Shown one piece after another: positions 6,951-14,211 of a DNA stretch of 19,384 nucleotides. Each line of letters starts with the position of its first letter. Position 1 is the first letter of the stretch. Under the pieces are notes generated by a model. That model was not told the DNA's origin, searched no databases, and saw only the letters and a program-made list of their open reading frames with translations. This DNA is from Bacteroidales bacterium (lineage in GTDB: Bacteria > Bacteroidota > Bacteroidia > Bacteroidales > UBA10428), in NCBI GenBank assembly GCA_016926235.1, contig JAFGOZ010000121.1, positions 1 to 19,384 on the forward strand, given 5' to 3'. The position numbers and the translations under genes were made by a program.

Positions 6951-8090
6951 ATGCAGCGAAGAATAGTCTTCATTAACCAGGCGACCGGATACCTTACAAT
7001 TGACATTATCAATGAATTTGCCAAGGAATTTGAAAAAGTAGCGCTTATAACCGGGAGTGTAAGAATTCAGGATGTTTCGCTTGATAAAAAAGTCCATGTC
7101 TCTTATATAACAAAATACAACAGGGGTAACACCTTTAAGAAGTTAGCCTCCTGGTTATTGGGAACTGTGCAAATCTATTCACTACTGGTTGTAAGATACC
7201 GGAAATTTGAAAGATTTTACTTTACCATTCCTCCAACTTCCTACTTACTTGCTAATCACTTCAGATCTTTATATGCAGTTGTAGTGTATGATTTGTATCC
7301 TGACGCACTTCTGACCTATGGCTTTAACAGTAGGGGCTTAATATATAAATGGTGGTTAAAGCGGAACGAGAGGGCTTTCACCAGGGCACACAAAATATTT
7401 ACATTAAGTGAAAGAATGAAGTCTCAAATACTTGCGTATGCTAGTAGAAGCAAAGTAACAGTCATATCAAACTGGGCTGCATTTAATGATATGCCATGTG
7501 TAGTAAAAGAGAAAAACAAGTTGATAAATGAACACAATCTGCAAGGGAAATTCATAGTTCAATACTCTGGCAATATAGGCGTTACCCATAGAGTTGAGGT
7601 ACTAATTGAAGCAGCTGAGTTACTGGCTTCTTATGAAGATATAATATTTTTAATTATTGGCAGGGGCGATAGAATGAAAACCATAGGCTCCATGATTCAG
7701 AATAAAAAGCTGAAGAACTGTATGCTGCTTCGTTTCAGAAAAGATGATGAGCTGTTCGATTCACTCTGTGCAGCAGATCTGGCAGTAATTACCCTTGACG
7801 ATAGGACACCTGATATCAGCGTTCCAAGCAAGACTTATAATATAATGGTGGCAGGTCTTCCAATTATGGCTATCGCTGCAAAGACTTCGGAAATATCCGA
7901 GATGATTGATAAGCATGGTAACGGAAAATCATTTGATAAGAATGACCTTGAAGGAATGTGCCGATTTATTACTGAATTAAAAAATAATCCGGATTACCGA
8001 ATCACTTTATCAAAAAAGTCATTGGCAGCGGCACAAAACTACACAAGAAAGAATGCCAAGGAATACTGTGAAATTTACTTAAATCAATAG
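6951..8090 (+). CDS. GT4-family glycosyltransferase (WbuB-like)
   Basis: GT-B glycosyltransferase of 379 aa. The N-terminal domain opens RRIVFINQATGYLT (3-16). A middle segment VVVYDLYPDALLTYG (110-124) resembles the DLYPD/DLWPE element of WbuB-type N-acetyl-fucosaminyl/mannosaminyl transferases. The C-terminal domain begins FIVQYSGNIGVTHRVEVLIEA (201-221). The donor-binding region SVPSKTYNIMVAGLPIMAIA (290-309) is the subgroup's version of the EX7E region, with SVPSK in place of the usual acidic start. Two hydrophobic stretches (about 66-82 and 92-112) suggest membrane association. It lies 9 bp after the deacetylase-like gene and 12 bp before the second ATP-grasp gene. The donor is not determinable. 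Confidence 0.87.
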   Translation: MQRRIVFINQATGYLTIDIINEFAKEFEKVALITGSVRIQDVSLDKKVHVSYITKYNRGNTFKKLASWLLGTVQIYSLLVVRYRKFERFYFTIPPTSYLLANHFRSLYAVVVYDLYPDALLTYGFNSRGLIYKWWLKRNERAFTRAHKIFTLSERMKSQILAYASRSKVTVISNWAAFNDMPCVVKEKNKLINEHNLQGKFIVQYSGNIGVTHRVEVLIEAAELLASYEDIIFLIIGRGDRMKTIGSMIQNKKLKNCMLLRFRKDDELFDSLCAADLAVITLDDRTPDISVPSKTYNIMVAGLPIMAIAAKTSEISEMIDKHGNGKSFDKNDLEGMCRFITELKNNPDYRITLSKKSLAAAQNYTRKNAKEYCEIYLNQ

Positions 8091-8102
8091 CCCTAATTTT
8101 TT

Positions 8103-9110
8103 ATGGAGCCATTGAAGAGAATATTATATGTTTTTTATTACCTGAAGGAAACTGATCTCAGGCAGATTAGATCATTCATAAGATATGCCTCAGCAAAATC
8201 GGGAAGAGCCAAAATCACGATAGTTGCTGACATGGTCGTTTCTGCTTTTATATATAATGTTTCACTTAAAGATTATTTTTGTTTCAGGTTCTTCGAACTT
8301 TGTGATGTAGGGAGGAAGGAATGGGCCGGGACCGGATATATGTACCAGTATCAGCTGCTCATGAATCCCAAAGGTGCACGAGAGGTTCTGCAGAACAAGA
8401 TCAAGTTTCTGAACCATTTCAGATCTGTCATAAAAAGAAGATTTTATAGCCTACATGAGTTAAAGGAAGATGCACGAATGACAGGGCAAATGCTTCAAAA
8501 TTCCTCAGGTCTCCTTGTACTTAAAGGTTCACGCGGACAGGTTGGAGCTGAAGTAAAAATAATAAAGTGCGATGATTACACAGTTACTTCAATCATTGAT
8601 TATATGAAGAAGCATAATTATGACCTGATTGAAGAGTATGTTGTGCAACACCGTGAACTTATGGCTTTATCACCATCTGGGTTAAATACCGTAAGGATAA
8701 TTACCCAGCTACATGATGGATCTGTTCAGATTCTCGGTGCCCGGCTCAGGATATCTGTTAATTCAGCAGTTGACAATATGGCTGCAGGCAACCTGGCCGC
8801 CCCAATTGATCCCATAACAGGAATCGTAAATGGACCGGGGGTATACAGTGACATAACTAAGGAGGACCAGTCGTTTCACCCTGTGACCGGAAAGGCGATT
8901 ATGGGCTTAGTTCTACCATTTTGGGCGGAGGTAATTGAACTGGTAAAAATGGCCGCTAAAGCCGTTCCAGATAACAAATCAGTAGGATGGGATATCGCTA
9001 TTACAGAAAATGGACCAGAGTTAATAGAAGGAAATCATAACTGGTGCAAGCTGCTATGGCAAATGCCGGTTAAGCGCGGATTAAAAAAGGAGATTCAAAA
9101 ATATCTCTGA
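8103..9110 (+). CDS. Sugar-transfer-associated ATP-grasp protein (ATPgrasp_ST type)
   Basis: Predicted ATP-grasp ligase of the type found beside glycosyltransferases, 335 aa, cytoplasmic. The motifs are SGLLVLKGSRGQVGAEVKI (135-153, ATP lysine Lys141 and glycine loop), DLIEEYVVQHREL (174-186, hinge and adenine contacts), SGLNTVRIIT (192-201, Asn195/Arg198), and GARLRISVNSAVDNMAAGN (212-230). The metal-ligand block is GWDIAITENGPELIEGN (295-311), with Asp297, Glu309 and Asn311, so the triad is complete. It is not a paralogue of the ATP-grasp gene at 1563: the motif spacing and wording differ throughout. This subfamily is thought to ligate small carboxylates or amino acids to glycan precursors, but to my knowledge few members are characterised. 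Its stop overlaps the next start by one base (TGATG), so the two are probably translationally coupled. Confidence 0.87.
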   Translation: MEPLKRILYVFYYLKETDLRQIRSFIRYASAKSGRAKITIVADMVVSAFIYNVSLKDYFCFRFFELCDVGRKEWAGTGYMYQYQLLMNPKGAREVLQNKIKFLNHFRSVIKRRFYSLHELKEDARMTGQMLQNSSGLLVLKGSRGQVGAEVKIIKCDDYTVTSIIDYMKKHNYDLIEEYVVQHRELMALSPSGLNTVRIITQLHDGSVQILGARLRISVNSAVDNMAAGNLAAPIDPITGIVNGPGVYSDITKEDQSFHPVTGKAIMGLVLPFWAEVIELVKMAAKAVPDNKSVGWDIAITENGPELIEGNHNWCKLLWQMPVKRGLKKEIQKYL

Positions 9111-9724
9111 TGGAAAAAATCCTTATTTTTATAAAGCATCACTTTATTTTTCTTTGGAGAATTATCGAATTAGGCAACAGTTCCATTTTTAGGATTATTT
9201 ATAAACAAAAACTGGAAAAATTGCTGTCATCAATCTTTAATGAATTTAATAATACTCCGTTTTCCTGCAGAAGGCTAAAAATATCAGATTTTCAAAATCT
9301 GAATAAGCTCATTAGCTCACAGAATGAAACTGATCTTAAGTATTTCAACCCCCATGGATTTGATCTCTTATCCTTAAGGCGACAGTATGAAAATCATTCC
9401 TTTCTCATGATGGGCGCATTCGATAAAGAAAAAATGGTGGGATATTTTTTCCTTAGGTTTTTTGTTAACAAACAATGCTTTGTCGGGCGATTGATTGATA
9501 AGGATTATAGGGGCAAGGGAATCGGGTCAGTAATGAACAACATTATGTATCATATTTCCTGGAGAATGCGCTTTCGATGTATGTCAACCATTTCTCGCAA
9601 CAACAAGGCAGTAATGCAAGCACATGCAAAAAATCCGACGATGAGAATTATTAAGGAGCTGCAAAACGAGTATCTGCTAGTTGAGTTCAGGAAAGAAACC
9701 CCCGGATGGGAGAATAGATATTAA
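9110..9724 (+). CDS. GNAT-family N-acetyltransferase
   Basis: Acyl-CoA-dependent acetyltransferase of 204 aa. The first ~35 residues (LIFIKHHFIFLWRII) are hydrophobic and basic and could associate with the membrane. The GNAT core follows, from RRLKISDF (54-61), with the acetyl-CoA pyrophosphate loop GRLIDKDYRGKGIGSVM (126-142; R134-G-K-G-I-G139) and motif B near ISRNNKAVMQAHAK (161-174). The ATG shares its A with the upstream TGA. A plausible role is N-acetylation of an amino sugar made or exposed by neighbouring enzymes. In many clusters such enzymes work with an aminotransferase, but none is present here. The 53-bp gap to the sugar transferase contains that gene's ribosome-binding site. Confidence 0.82.
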   Translation: MEKILIFIKHHFIFLWRIIELGNSSIFRIIYKQKLEKLLSSIFNEFNNTPFSCRRLKISDFQNLNKLISSQNETDLKYFNPHGFDLLSLRRQYENHSFLMMGAFDKEKMVGYFFLRFFVNKQCFVGRLIDKDYRGKGIGSVMNNIMYHISWRMRFRCMSTISRNNKAVMQAHAKNPTMRIIKELQNEYLLVEFRKETPGWENRY

Positions 9725-9766
9725 ATTTTTAGGATATTTCCATTGGAATTATAATGAAATAACGAG

Positions 9767-9770
9767 AGGG
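9767..9770 (+). promoter_or_regulatory. Ribosome-binding site deciding the GTG start at 9778
   Basis: AGGG, within GAGAGGG, lies 7 bases before GTG 9778. It is one of the few recognisable Shine-Dalgarno-like sequences in the window. The only nearby in-frame ATG (9754) is followed two codons later by TAA, so GTG is the start. Confidence 0.5.
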
Positions 9771-9777
9771 CGAATTA

Positions 9778-10371
9778 GTGTTAAAAAGGATTTTTGATTT
9801 TATTCTGGCATTCTTCGGCTTAATTCTGTTTAGTCCGGTTCTTCTATTTTTAGCATTGTTGATAAAGCTGCGGATGCCAGGACCGGTCATGTTCAAGCAG
9901 GTACGGGCCGGAAGGTATGGTAAGCCATTTACGATTTACAAGTTTCGCACAATGATTTCCAATCATGGAGGGAGTACTGTTTCTGTCATGGGAGAAAGTC
10001 GTATTACACCATTAGGAGCGATAATGCGTAAATATAAGTTAGATGAACTCCCTGAGCTTTGGAACGTACTTAAAGGAGATATGAGTTTTGTTGGCCCAAG
10101 GCCTGACATGCCTAGTTATGCCAACAAATTGGTCGGAGAAGAGAAGCATATCCTGGAGCTTCGTCCAGGAATAACCGGTGTGGCGACATTAAAATATTCA
10201 AATGAGGAGGAGCTATTAGCGTCAGTTCCTGATCCTCAGGCATACACTGACCATGTGCTTTGGCCTGAAAAGGTGAGGCTTAATCTTGAATATTATCAAA
10301 ACAGAAGTTTTGTGGGAGATTTATCCATTATTATAAAAACTGTTGCAGGGATCAGGCTCTTCAGCCATTAA
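9778..10371 (+). CDS. Initiating sugar transferase (monotopic phosphoglycosyl transferase, PglC-like)
   Basis: Transfers a phospho-sugar from an NDP-sugar to undecaprenyl phosphate and so starts the lipid-linked repeat unit at the inner membrane. At 197 aa it is the small catalytic-core form, without the extra N-terminal membrane domain of WbaP/WcaJ. It has one re-entrant hydrophobic helix (about 6-30) broken by Ser19-Pro20. Next come GPVMFKQVRAGRYGKPFTIY (35-54) and KFRTM (55-59). The catalytic pair Asp89-Glu90 lies in KLDELPELWNVLKGDMSFVG (87-106), followed by GPRPDM (106-111) and RPGITG (129-134). The GTG start gives the expected MLKRIFDF N-terminus. The first sugar is probably a diacetamido or N-acetyl-hexosamine, as in related PGTs, but this is not provable here. 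Confidence 0.94.
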   Translation: MLKRIFDFILAFFGLILFSPVLLFLALLIKLRMPGPVMFKQVRAGRYGKPFTIYKFRTMISNHGGSTVSVMGESRITPLGAIMRKYKLDELPELWNVLKGDMSFVGPRPDMPSYANKLVGEEKHILELRPGITGVATLKYSNEEELLASVPDPQAYTDHVLWPEKVRLNLEYYQNRSFVGDLSIIIKTVAGIRLFSH

Positions 10372-10382
10372 TGTGTGTTATT

Positions 10383-10466
10383 ATGAATGAAGTCGTAACA
10401 ATAATCTTTGAGAATCTTAAGTTAAATGTTTATATGTTGATCACATACAAGAACCACATAAGATGA
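10383..10466 (+). CDS. Possible micro-ORF, 27 aa
   Basis: ATG 10383 to TGA 10464-10466, beginning 11 bases after the sugar transferase stop. The product begins MNEVVTIIFENLKLNVYM. I do not recognise it. Its stop overlaps the ATG of a second micro-ORF in an ATGA arrangement. There is no Shine-Dalgarno. It may be chance in AT-rich DNA or the debris of a lost gene. Confidence 0.15.
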   Translation: MNEVVTIIFENLKLNVYMLITYKNHIR

Positions 10467-10534
10467 GAGCTTACTTTAGGAGAATATTTAGTCGATATAT
10501 GATGTTCCCCAATAAGCTATTCAGAAACGAATAA
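10463..10534 (+). CDS. Possible micro-ORF, 23 aa
   Basis: ATG 10463 to TAA 10532-10534, overlapping the preceding micro-ORF by four bases and ending 12 bases before the GT2 gene. The product is very basic and aromatic, beginning MRAYFRRIFSRYMMFPNK. The family is unrecognised. It could be the N-terminal remnant of a membrane-associated protein or a chance frame. Confidence 0.17.
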   Translation: MRAYFRRIFSRYMMFPNKLFRNE

Positions 10535-10546
10535 GAATTTCAAATC

Positions 10547-11482
10547 ATGTTAATAATTCATGTAACCGTCGCTTATAATTGCCCTGAAGAACTTGAGCTC
10601 TTGCTCGAAAGTATTGGAGTTCAGGAAGAAGAGGAGCACCATATTATTTGTGTAGATAACAGCAATATTTCCAGTAAAGCAGAAAACAGGCTTCTTTGTC
10701 AGAGCTTTAACACGAAACAAAACTATCACATAGAGTATTTTCCCCTTAGCAAAAACTATGGATCGGCCACTGGCTTCGCGATCGGAATGACTATTGGCTA
10801 TAAAGAAGCAGCTGATTATATATGGCTCCATGATCAGGATGGTCATCCCTTGCCAAACTGTCTGCATGAAATGCAAAGGTACCTGGCTATGGGGACTTCA
10901 ATCTTGAGTCCAAAAATCCTGGATCAGAACGATGAATATTTATCTCCTTTTCATGGAAATTACGACAGATACATGAATAAATTCCCGGTGACTTTTAATG
11001 GAGAATTTACATGGGCTGAAGTTGCGGGTACTGCTGGCTTGTTAATTAAACGGGATATAATTGATAAAATAGGAGTCTATGATTATCATGACTATTTTAC
11101 AGGTAATGAAGACTTTGACTATTGTCTGAGGAGTATGAGACTGGGAAATAAAGTGTGTGTGGTCAAAGATGCTCAATACTACCATCCAAACAAACAGGAG
11201 AATAATGCGAGATTTACACCTATTCGGAACTACTTCGGTGAGATTAATGCTTCCTGTAATACATATGAAGCATATCAGGATTTATTTTATTATATTAAAT
11301 TTTACAGACATAATTTTTTATTCACTTATTTCTATTCTATTGTCAGGGTTTTAATTAAGAAGATTATTCTTCGTCCAATTTATTTAAGACCCACTTTGAA
11401 ATGTTATTTTCACGGATTTAGAAGCAGATATCTTTCTTATTGGAGAAAGACAATTATTGATCCCACGATTTATCTTGAATAA
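10547..11482 (+). CDS. GT2-family glycosyltransferase (rhamnosyl/galactofuranosyl-transferase-like)
   Basis: Inverting, GT-A fold glycosyltransferase of 311 aa, the only GT-A enzyme in the locus. The nucleotide-binding start is LIIHVTVAYNCPEELELLLES (2-22), followed by ICVDNSN (34-40) and LSKNYGSATGFAIG (67-80). The metal-binding DxD is WLHDQDGHP (93-101). The acceptor/base region is GTAGLLIKRDII (151-162) and GNEDFDYCLR (176-185, Glu178-Asp179). The last ~100 residues are aromatic and basic with a hydrophobic stretch, likely for membrane association. The NYGSATGFAIG and GNEDFDYC wording is close to the WbbL-type family. It is separated from the sugar transferase by 175 bp, which could hold an internal promoter or lost genes. 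Confidence 0.9.
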   Translation: MLIIHVTVAYNCPEELELLLESIGVQEEEEHHIICVDNSNISSKAENRLLCQSFNTKQNYHIEYFPLSKNYGSATGFAIGMTIGYKEAADYIWLHDQDGHPLPNCLHEMQRYLAMGTSILSPKILDQNDEYLSPFHGNYDRYMNKFPVTFNGEFTWAEVAGTAGLLIKRDIIDKIGVYDYHDYFTGNEDFDYCLRSMRLGNKVCVVKDAQYYHPNKQENNARFTPIRNYFGEINASCNTYEAYQDLFYYIKFYRHNFLFTYFYSIVRVLIKKIILRPIYLRPTLKCYFHGFRSRYLSYWRKTIIDPTIYLE

Positions 11483-11548
11483 ATTCTTGTCTTGCTTTAA
11501 ATTACTCTTTGTGTATTCAGGATTTATTAAGAACCATTTCAAGAACAT

Positions 11549-12499
11549 ATGAGATTAATTAGTAGAATAAAATCAAAAATTCCTCTTAAGTATAAATTAT
11601 TTGTAAAAAAAGCACCTTATTTCTTCACTTATTTACTAACGCCTCTGAATTATAATAATCAGTATCATAATAACTTAGATTTATTAAGACGTAAAATTAA
11701 TTTGTATTTTAAATTTTTCTCAAGGGAAAAAGAGCTTTCTAATGAACTTGACTTTATAAATAATAAGTCGAGAAAAGGTATTAGCTATTCTTTCGTCTTT
11801 CCATATAAATTTGTATTTGATTATGATCATAATTCAATAAATGTATATAAAGATGAAAGGACTGGATTATTTTATGTAATCCATAAAGGGAAGAAGCTTT
11901 ATTATAGTAGAATTTATCAATCGGAGGATGCCGTAAAGCGTGCTTACAATAAAATATCGATTGAACAGGATCAAAAATCTCCCCACAGATATATAAATGA
12001 TGATTTCAATGTTGAAGAGAACGATGTGGTTATTGACATTGGAGCAGCAGAAGGTAATTTTTCCTTGGAGGTGGTTGAAAAAGCAAGTGCCCTATACATA
12101 ATTGAGGGTGACACTGACTGGATTGAAGCACTAAATGCCACTTTTGGGCCGTGGAAAGATAAAGTCCACATTATAAGTAAATATATTTCAGATGTTGACA
12201 ATGAGAAATGGGCAACATTAGATAATCTGTTTGGAGTGACTCCTGTTAATTTCATTAAAATTGATGCGGAAGGCGATGAGCTTTTGATTTTAAGAAGTTC
12301 AAGTAAAGTATTTAGTATTAACAGCTTCCTGAAACTATTAGTATGCACATATCATAAGAAGAATGATGCAAAAGTTATTGCAGGCATACTAGATAATTAT
12401 CATTTCAGGTACTCTTATTCAGATGGTTATATGTTAAATATATATGATAAACTGTCTCCACCATACTTCAGGCGGGGACTCATAAGAGCACAAAAATAA
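11549..12499 (+). CDS. FkbM-family SAM-dependent methyltransferase
   Basis: Predicted O-methyltransferase acting on a sugar or glycan hydroxyl, 316 aa. The C-terminal half is the Rossmann methyltransferase domain. Motif I is VVIDIGAAEGNFSLEV (160-175), the acidic end of strand 2 is YIIEGD (183-188), and the FkbM signature is FIKIDAEGDELLIL (235-248). The first ~150 residues are not part of the core fold. They are basic and rich in Tyr, Phe and Lys, with YDHNSINVYKDERTGLFYV (92-110), and may bind the glycan or the membrane. This gene looks more AT-rich than its neighbours. It lies 66 bp after the GT2 and 86 bp before the flippase. The methylated position is unknown. Confidence 0.88.
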   Translation: MRLISRIKSKIPLKYKLFVKKAPYFFTYLLTPLNYNNQYHNNLDLLRRKINLYFKFFSREKELSNELDFINNKSRKGISYSFVFPYKFVFDYDHNSINVYKDERTGLFYVIHKGKKLYYSRIYQSEDAVKRAYNKISIEQDQKSPHRYINDDFNVEENDVVIDIGAAEGNFSLEVVEKASALYIIEGDTDWIEALNATFGPWKDKVHIISKYISDVDNEKWATLDNLFGVTPVNFIKIDAEGDELLILRSSSKVFSINSFLKLLVCTYHKKNDAKVIAGILDNYHFRYSYSDGYMLNIYDKLSPPYFRRGLIRAQK

Positions 12500-12533
12500 A
12501 TTATTATAGAAGACATATAGCCTGCCGCAAAAT

Positions 12534-12561
12534 TAAAAGCCATCGAGAAGATAGGCTTTTA
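12534..12561. terminator. Hairpin between methyltransferase and flippase genes
   Basis: TAAAAGCC (12534-12541) and GGCTTTTA (12554-12561) form an 8-bp perfect stem around a 12-base loop. The descending arm ends in TTTT, so a weak intrinsic terminator or attenuator is possible. However, no further T-run follows. It may equally act as an RNA processing or stability element. Confidence 0.3.
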
Positions 12562-12585
12562 TGAGGATTCAGCTAAATTGTTGCG

Positions 12586-14016
12586 GTGAAACCTGCTGCA
12601 AAATCGCAAAGAGCTTTAAAAGAAATGCATTTAACCTTGATTAATCTCGGAAATATTAATTTTAGAAGATACTATTCAAAGCTAAAAATTAAAACTGTTG
12701 GCCCTCATGAGCTGAGCGCTCTGTATTTCAAACAAGCTGGTGCCTTCACAGTGATTAAATTTCTCAGCATTTTAATTTCTATAATCTATGTGCCTATTGT
12801 TCTTGGATACCTTGACCAGGAAAAGTATGGAATCTGGATAACACTTACTACAATCGTAGGCTGGATTCAACTATTGGAATTAGGTATGGGAGGCGGATTA
12901 CGGAATAAGTTGGCTGAAGCCCTTGCTCTGAAACAGTATCAAAAGGGCAGGGTATTCATCAGTACAACTTATGTTCTGGTTGGCGGTATCTTTCTCATAA
13001 CTTTAGTAGTGTTTTATCTTATCAACCCACTGCTCAATTGGAATAAAATCCTGAATACCACCTTGATTTCGTCTTCCGAATTGCATACTCTCAGTAACAT
13101 TGTGGTTACATTTATTATACTAGGGATCATATTACGACCTGCTACTATTGTTTATACTGCTCATGGCAGAACTTCTGTCAGTGGTGTCGTTCAATTAATA
13201 ATAAGTCTTACAAATTTATTATTGATATGGTTGGTTTCTTTTTTCTCAACTAAAGGCAATATTATATTACTGGCAACTATACTAACCGGAGTTCCAGTTC
13301 TGGTATATATAGTCTTCTCTGCATATACTTTTTTCTTTAAATATCCTGACCTACGGCCATCTTTTAAACTGATACAAATAAAGGAGTCTGAAGGTTTAGT
13401 ACGTTTGAGTATGCAATTCTTTGTGGTAACATTAACAGCAACAATTGTTTACTCGTCGGTTCCATTTGTTATTACTCAATTGTTCAGTCCTAATGAAGTT
13501 GCCGTATACTCTATAGCAAACAGCATATTCAATCTGCCAATTATGCTTATTGGTTTAATAACTACTCCTGTACTGCCGTTGGTCACTCAGGCTTTTGCCA
13601 GACAAGATTTGTCATGGATTCGTTCAATGCTTAGGAAAATGAATGTATTTTCATTGGTTTTAGTAGTCGGCACAATAATTATGATCATCATCAGTCCCAT
13701 TATTTATCGCATTTGGATCGGCACCAAATTATCAGTGCCTTTTGGGCTGTCGGTAACTGTTGGCATTTATGCTATAATAAACATTTTGACAACACCTTTT
13801 TCGACATTCATCAATGGCGTGGGTAAAGTCAGAATATTGACGATTCTTGCCCCACTTGGTATTACCATTTATTTGGGATCAGCTATTCTATTTTCAAAGT
13901 TATTGAATAATGTAATTGGAGTGCCAATTGCATTAAGTATTTCAAGTCTCATTGGCCTTGTCGCTATACCTTTAACACTTAATAAATACTTAAAAAGACC
14001 TGAGCATAAAAACTAA
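12586..14016 (+). CDS. Wzx-type lipid-linked oligosaccharide flippase (MOP superfamily)
   Basis: Translocates the undecaprenyl-PP-linked glycan across the inner membrane. The 476-aa protein has 12 clear hydrophobic segments, the classic Wzx/polysaccharide-transporter count. The first begins near AFTVIKFLSILISIIYVPIV (53-72) and the last is VIGVPIALSISSLIGLVAIPL. The segment YGIWITLTTIVGWIQLLELGM (82-102), with a GLRNKLAEA-type loop just after it, is the typical TM2/cytoplasmic-loop signature of the family. The start is uncertain. GTG 12586 is the most upstream start codon I see after the in-frame TAA at 12574-12576. ATG 12625 (residue 14) also fits, because the first ~45 residues are a soluble tail that the family does not usually need. 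It is the only transporter in the window. Confidence 0.92.
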   Translation: MKPAAKSQRALKEMHLTLINLGNINFRRYYSKLKIKTVGPHELSALYFKQAGAFTVIKFLSILISIIYVPIVLGYLDQEKYGIWITLTTIVGWIQLLELGMGGGLRNKLAEALALKQYQKGRVFISTTYVLVGGIFLITLVVFYLINPLLNWNKILNTTLISSSELHTLSNIVVTFIILGIILRPATIVYTAHGRTSVSGVVQLIISLTNLLLIWLVSFFSTKGNIILLATILTGVPVLVYIVFSAYTFFFKYPDLRPSFKLIQIKESEGLVRLSMQFFVVTLTATIVYSSVPFVITQLFSPNEVAVYSIANSIFNLPIMLIGLITTPVLPLVTQAFARQDLSWIRSMLRKMNVFSLVLVVGTIIMIIISPIIYRIWIGTKLSVPFGLSVTVGIYAIINILTTPFSTFINGVGKVRILTILAPLGITIYLGSAILFSKLLNNVIGVPIALSISSLIGLVAIPLTLNKYLKRPEHKN

Positions 14017-14211
14017 GTTTCATTGGCAGAAAAAGGATATAATGAGTAGTGTTGCTATCTCACCATGATCTGATGTTTTCAAACCTAAATTTAATAGAAA
14101 GCCTTAACTCAATTAGTAAAAAATCTATACAGATTTAGGAGAAATTATTCGACTACGGTTTGTAAGTGGATTGTCATTCAGGAATTGCATAGTTTTAAAT
14201 TGAACGAAAAG

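Noticed and set aside
10550..10876. 108-codon open frame on the minus strand
   Set aside because: Lies wholly antisense to the GT2 gene, whose conserved motifs on the + strand are unambiguous.
11971..12348. 125-codon open frame on the minus strand
   Set aside because: Antisense to the catalytic core of the FkbM methyltransferase; Ser-rich composition is the expected complement of that coding strand.
10402..14162. TA-NNN-TTTG sequences at 10402-10410, 11503-11511 and 14154-14162 as possible Bacteroidota -7 promoter elements
   Set aside because: All have one base too many between TA and TTTG compared with the TAnnTTTG consensus, and none has a TTTG/TTG box at a proper -33 distance.
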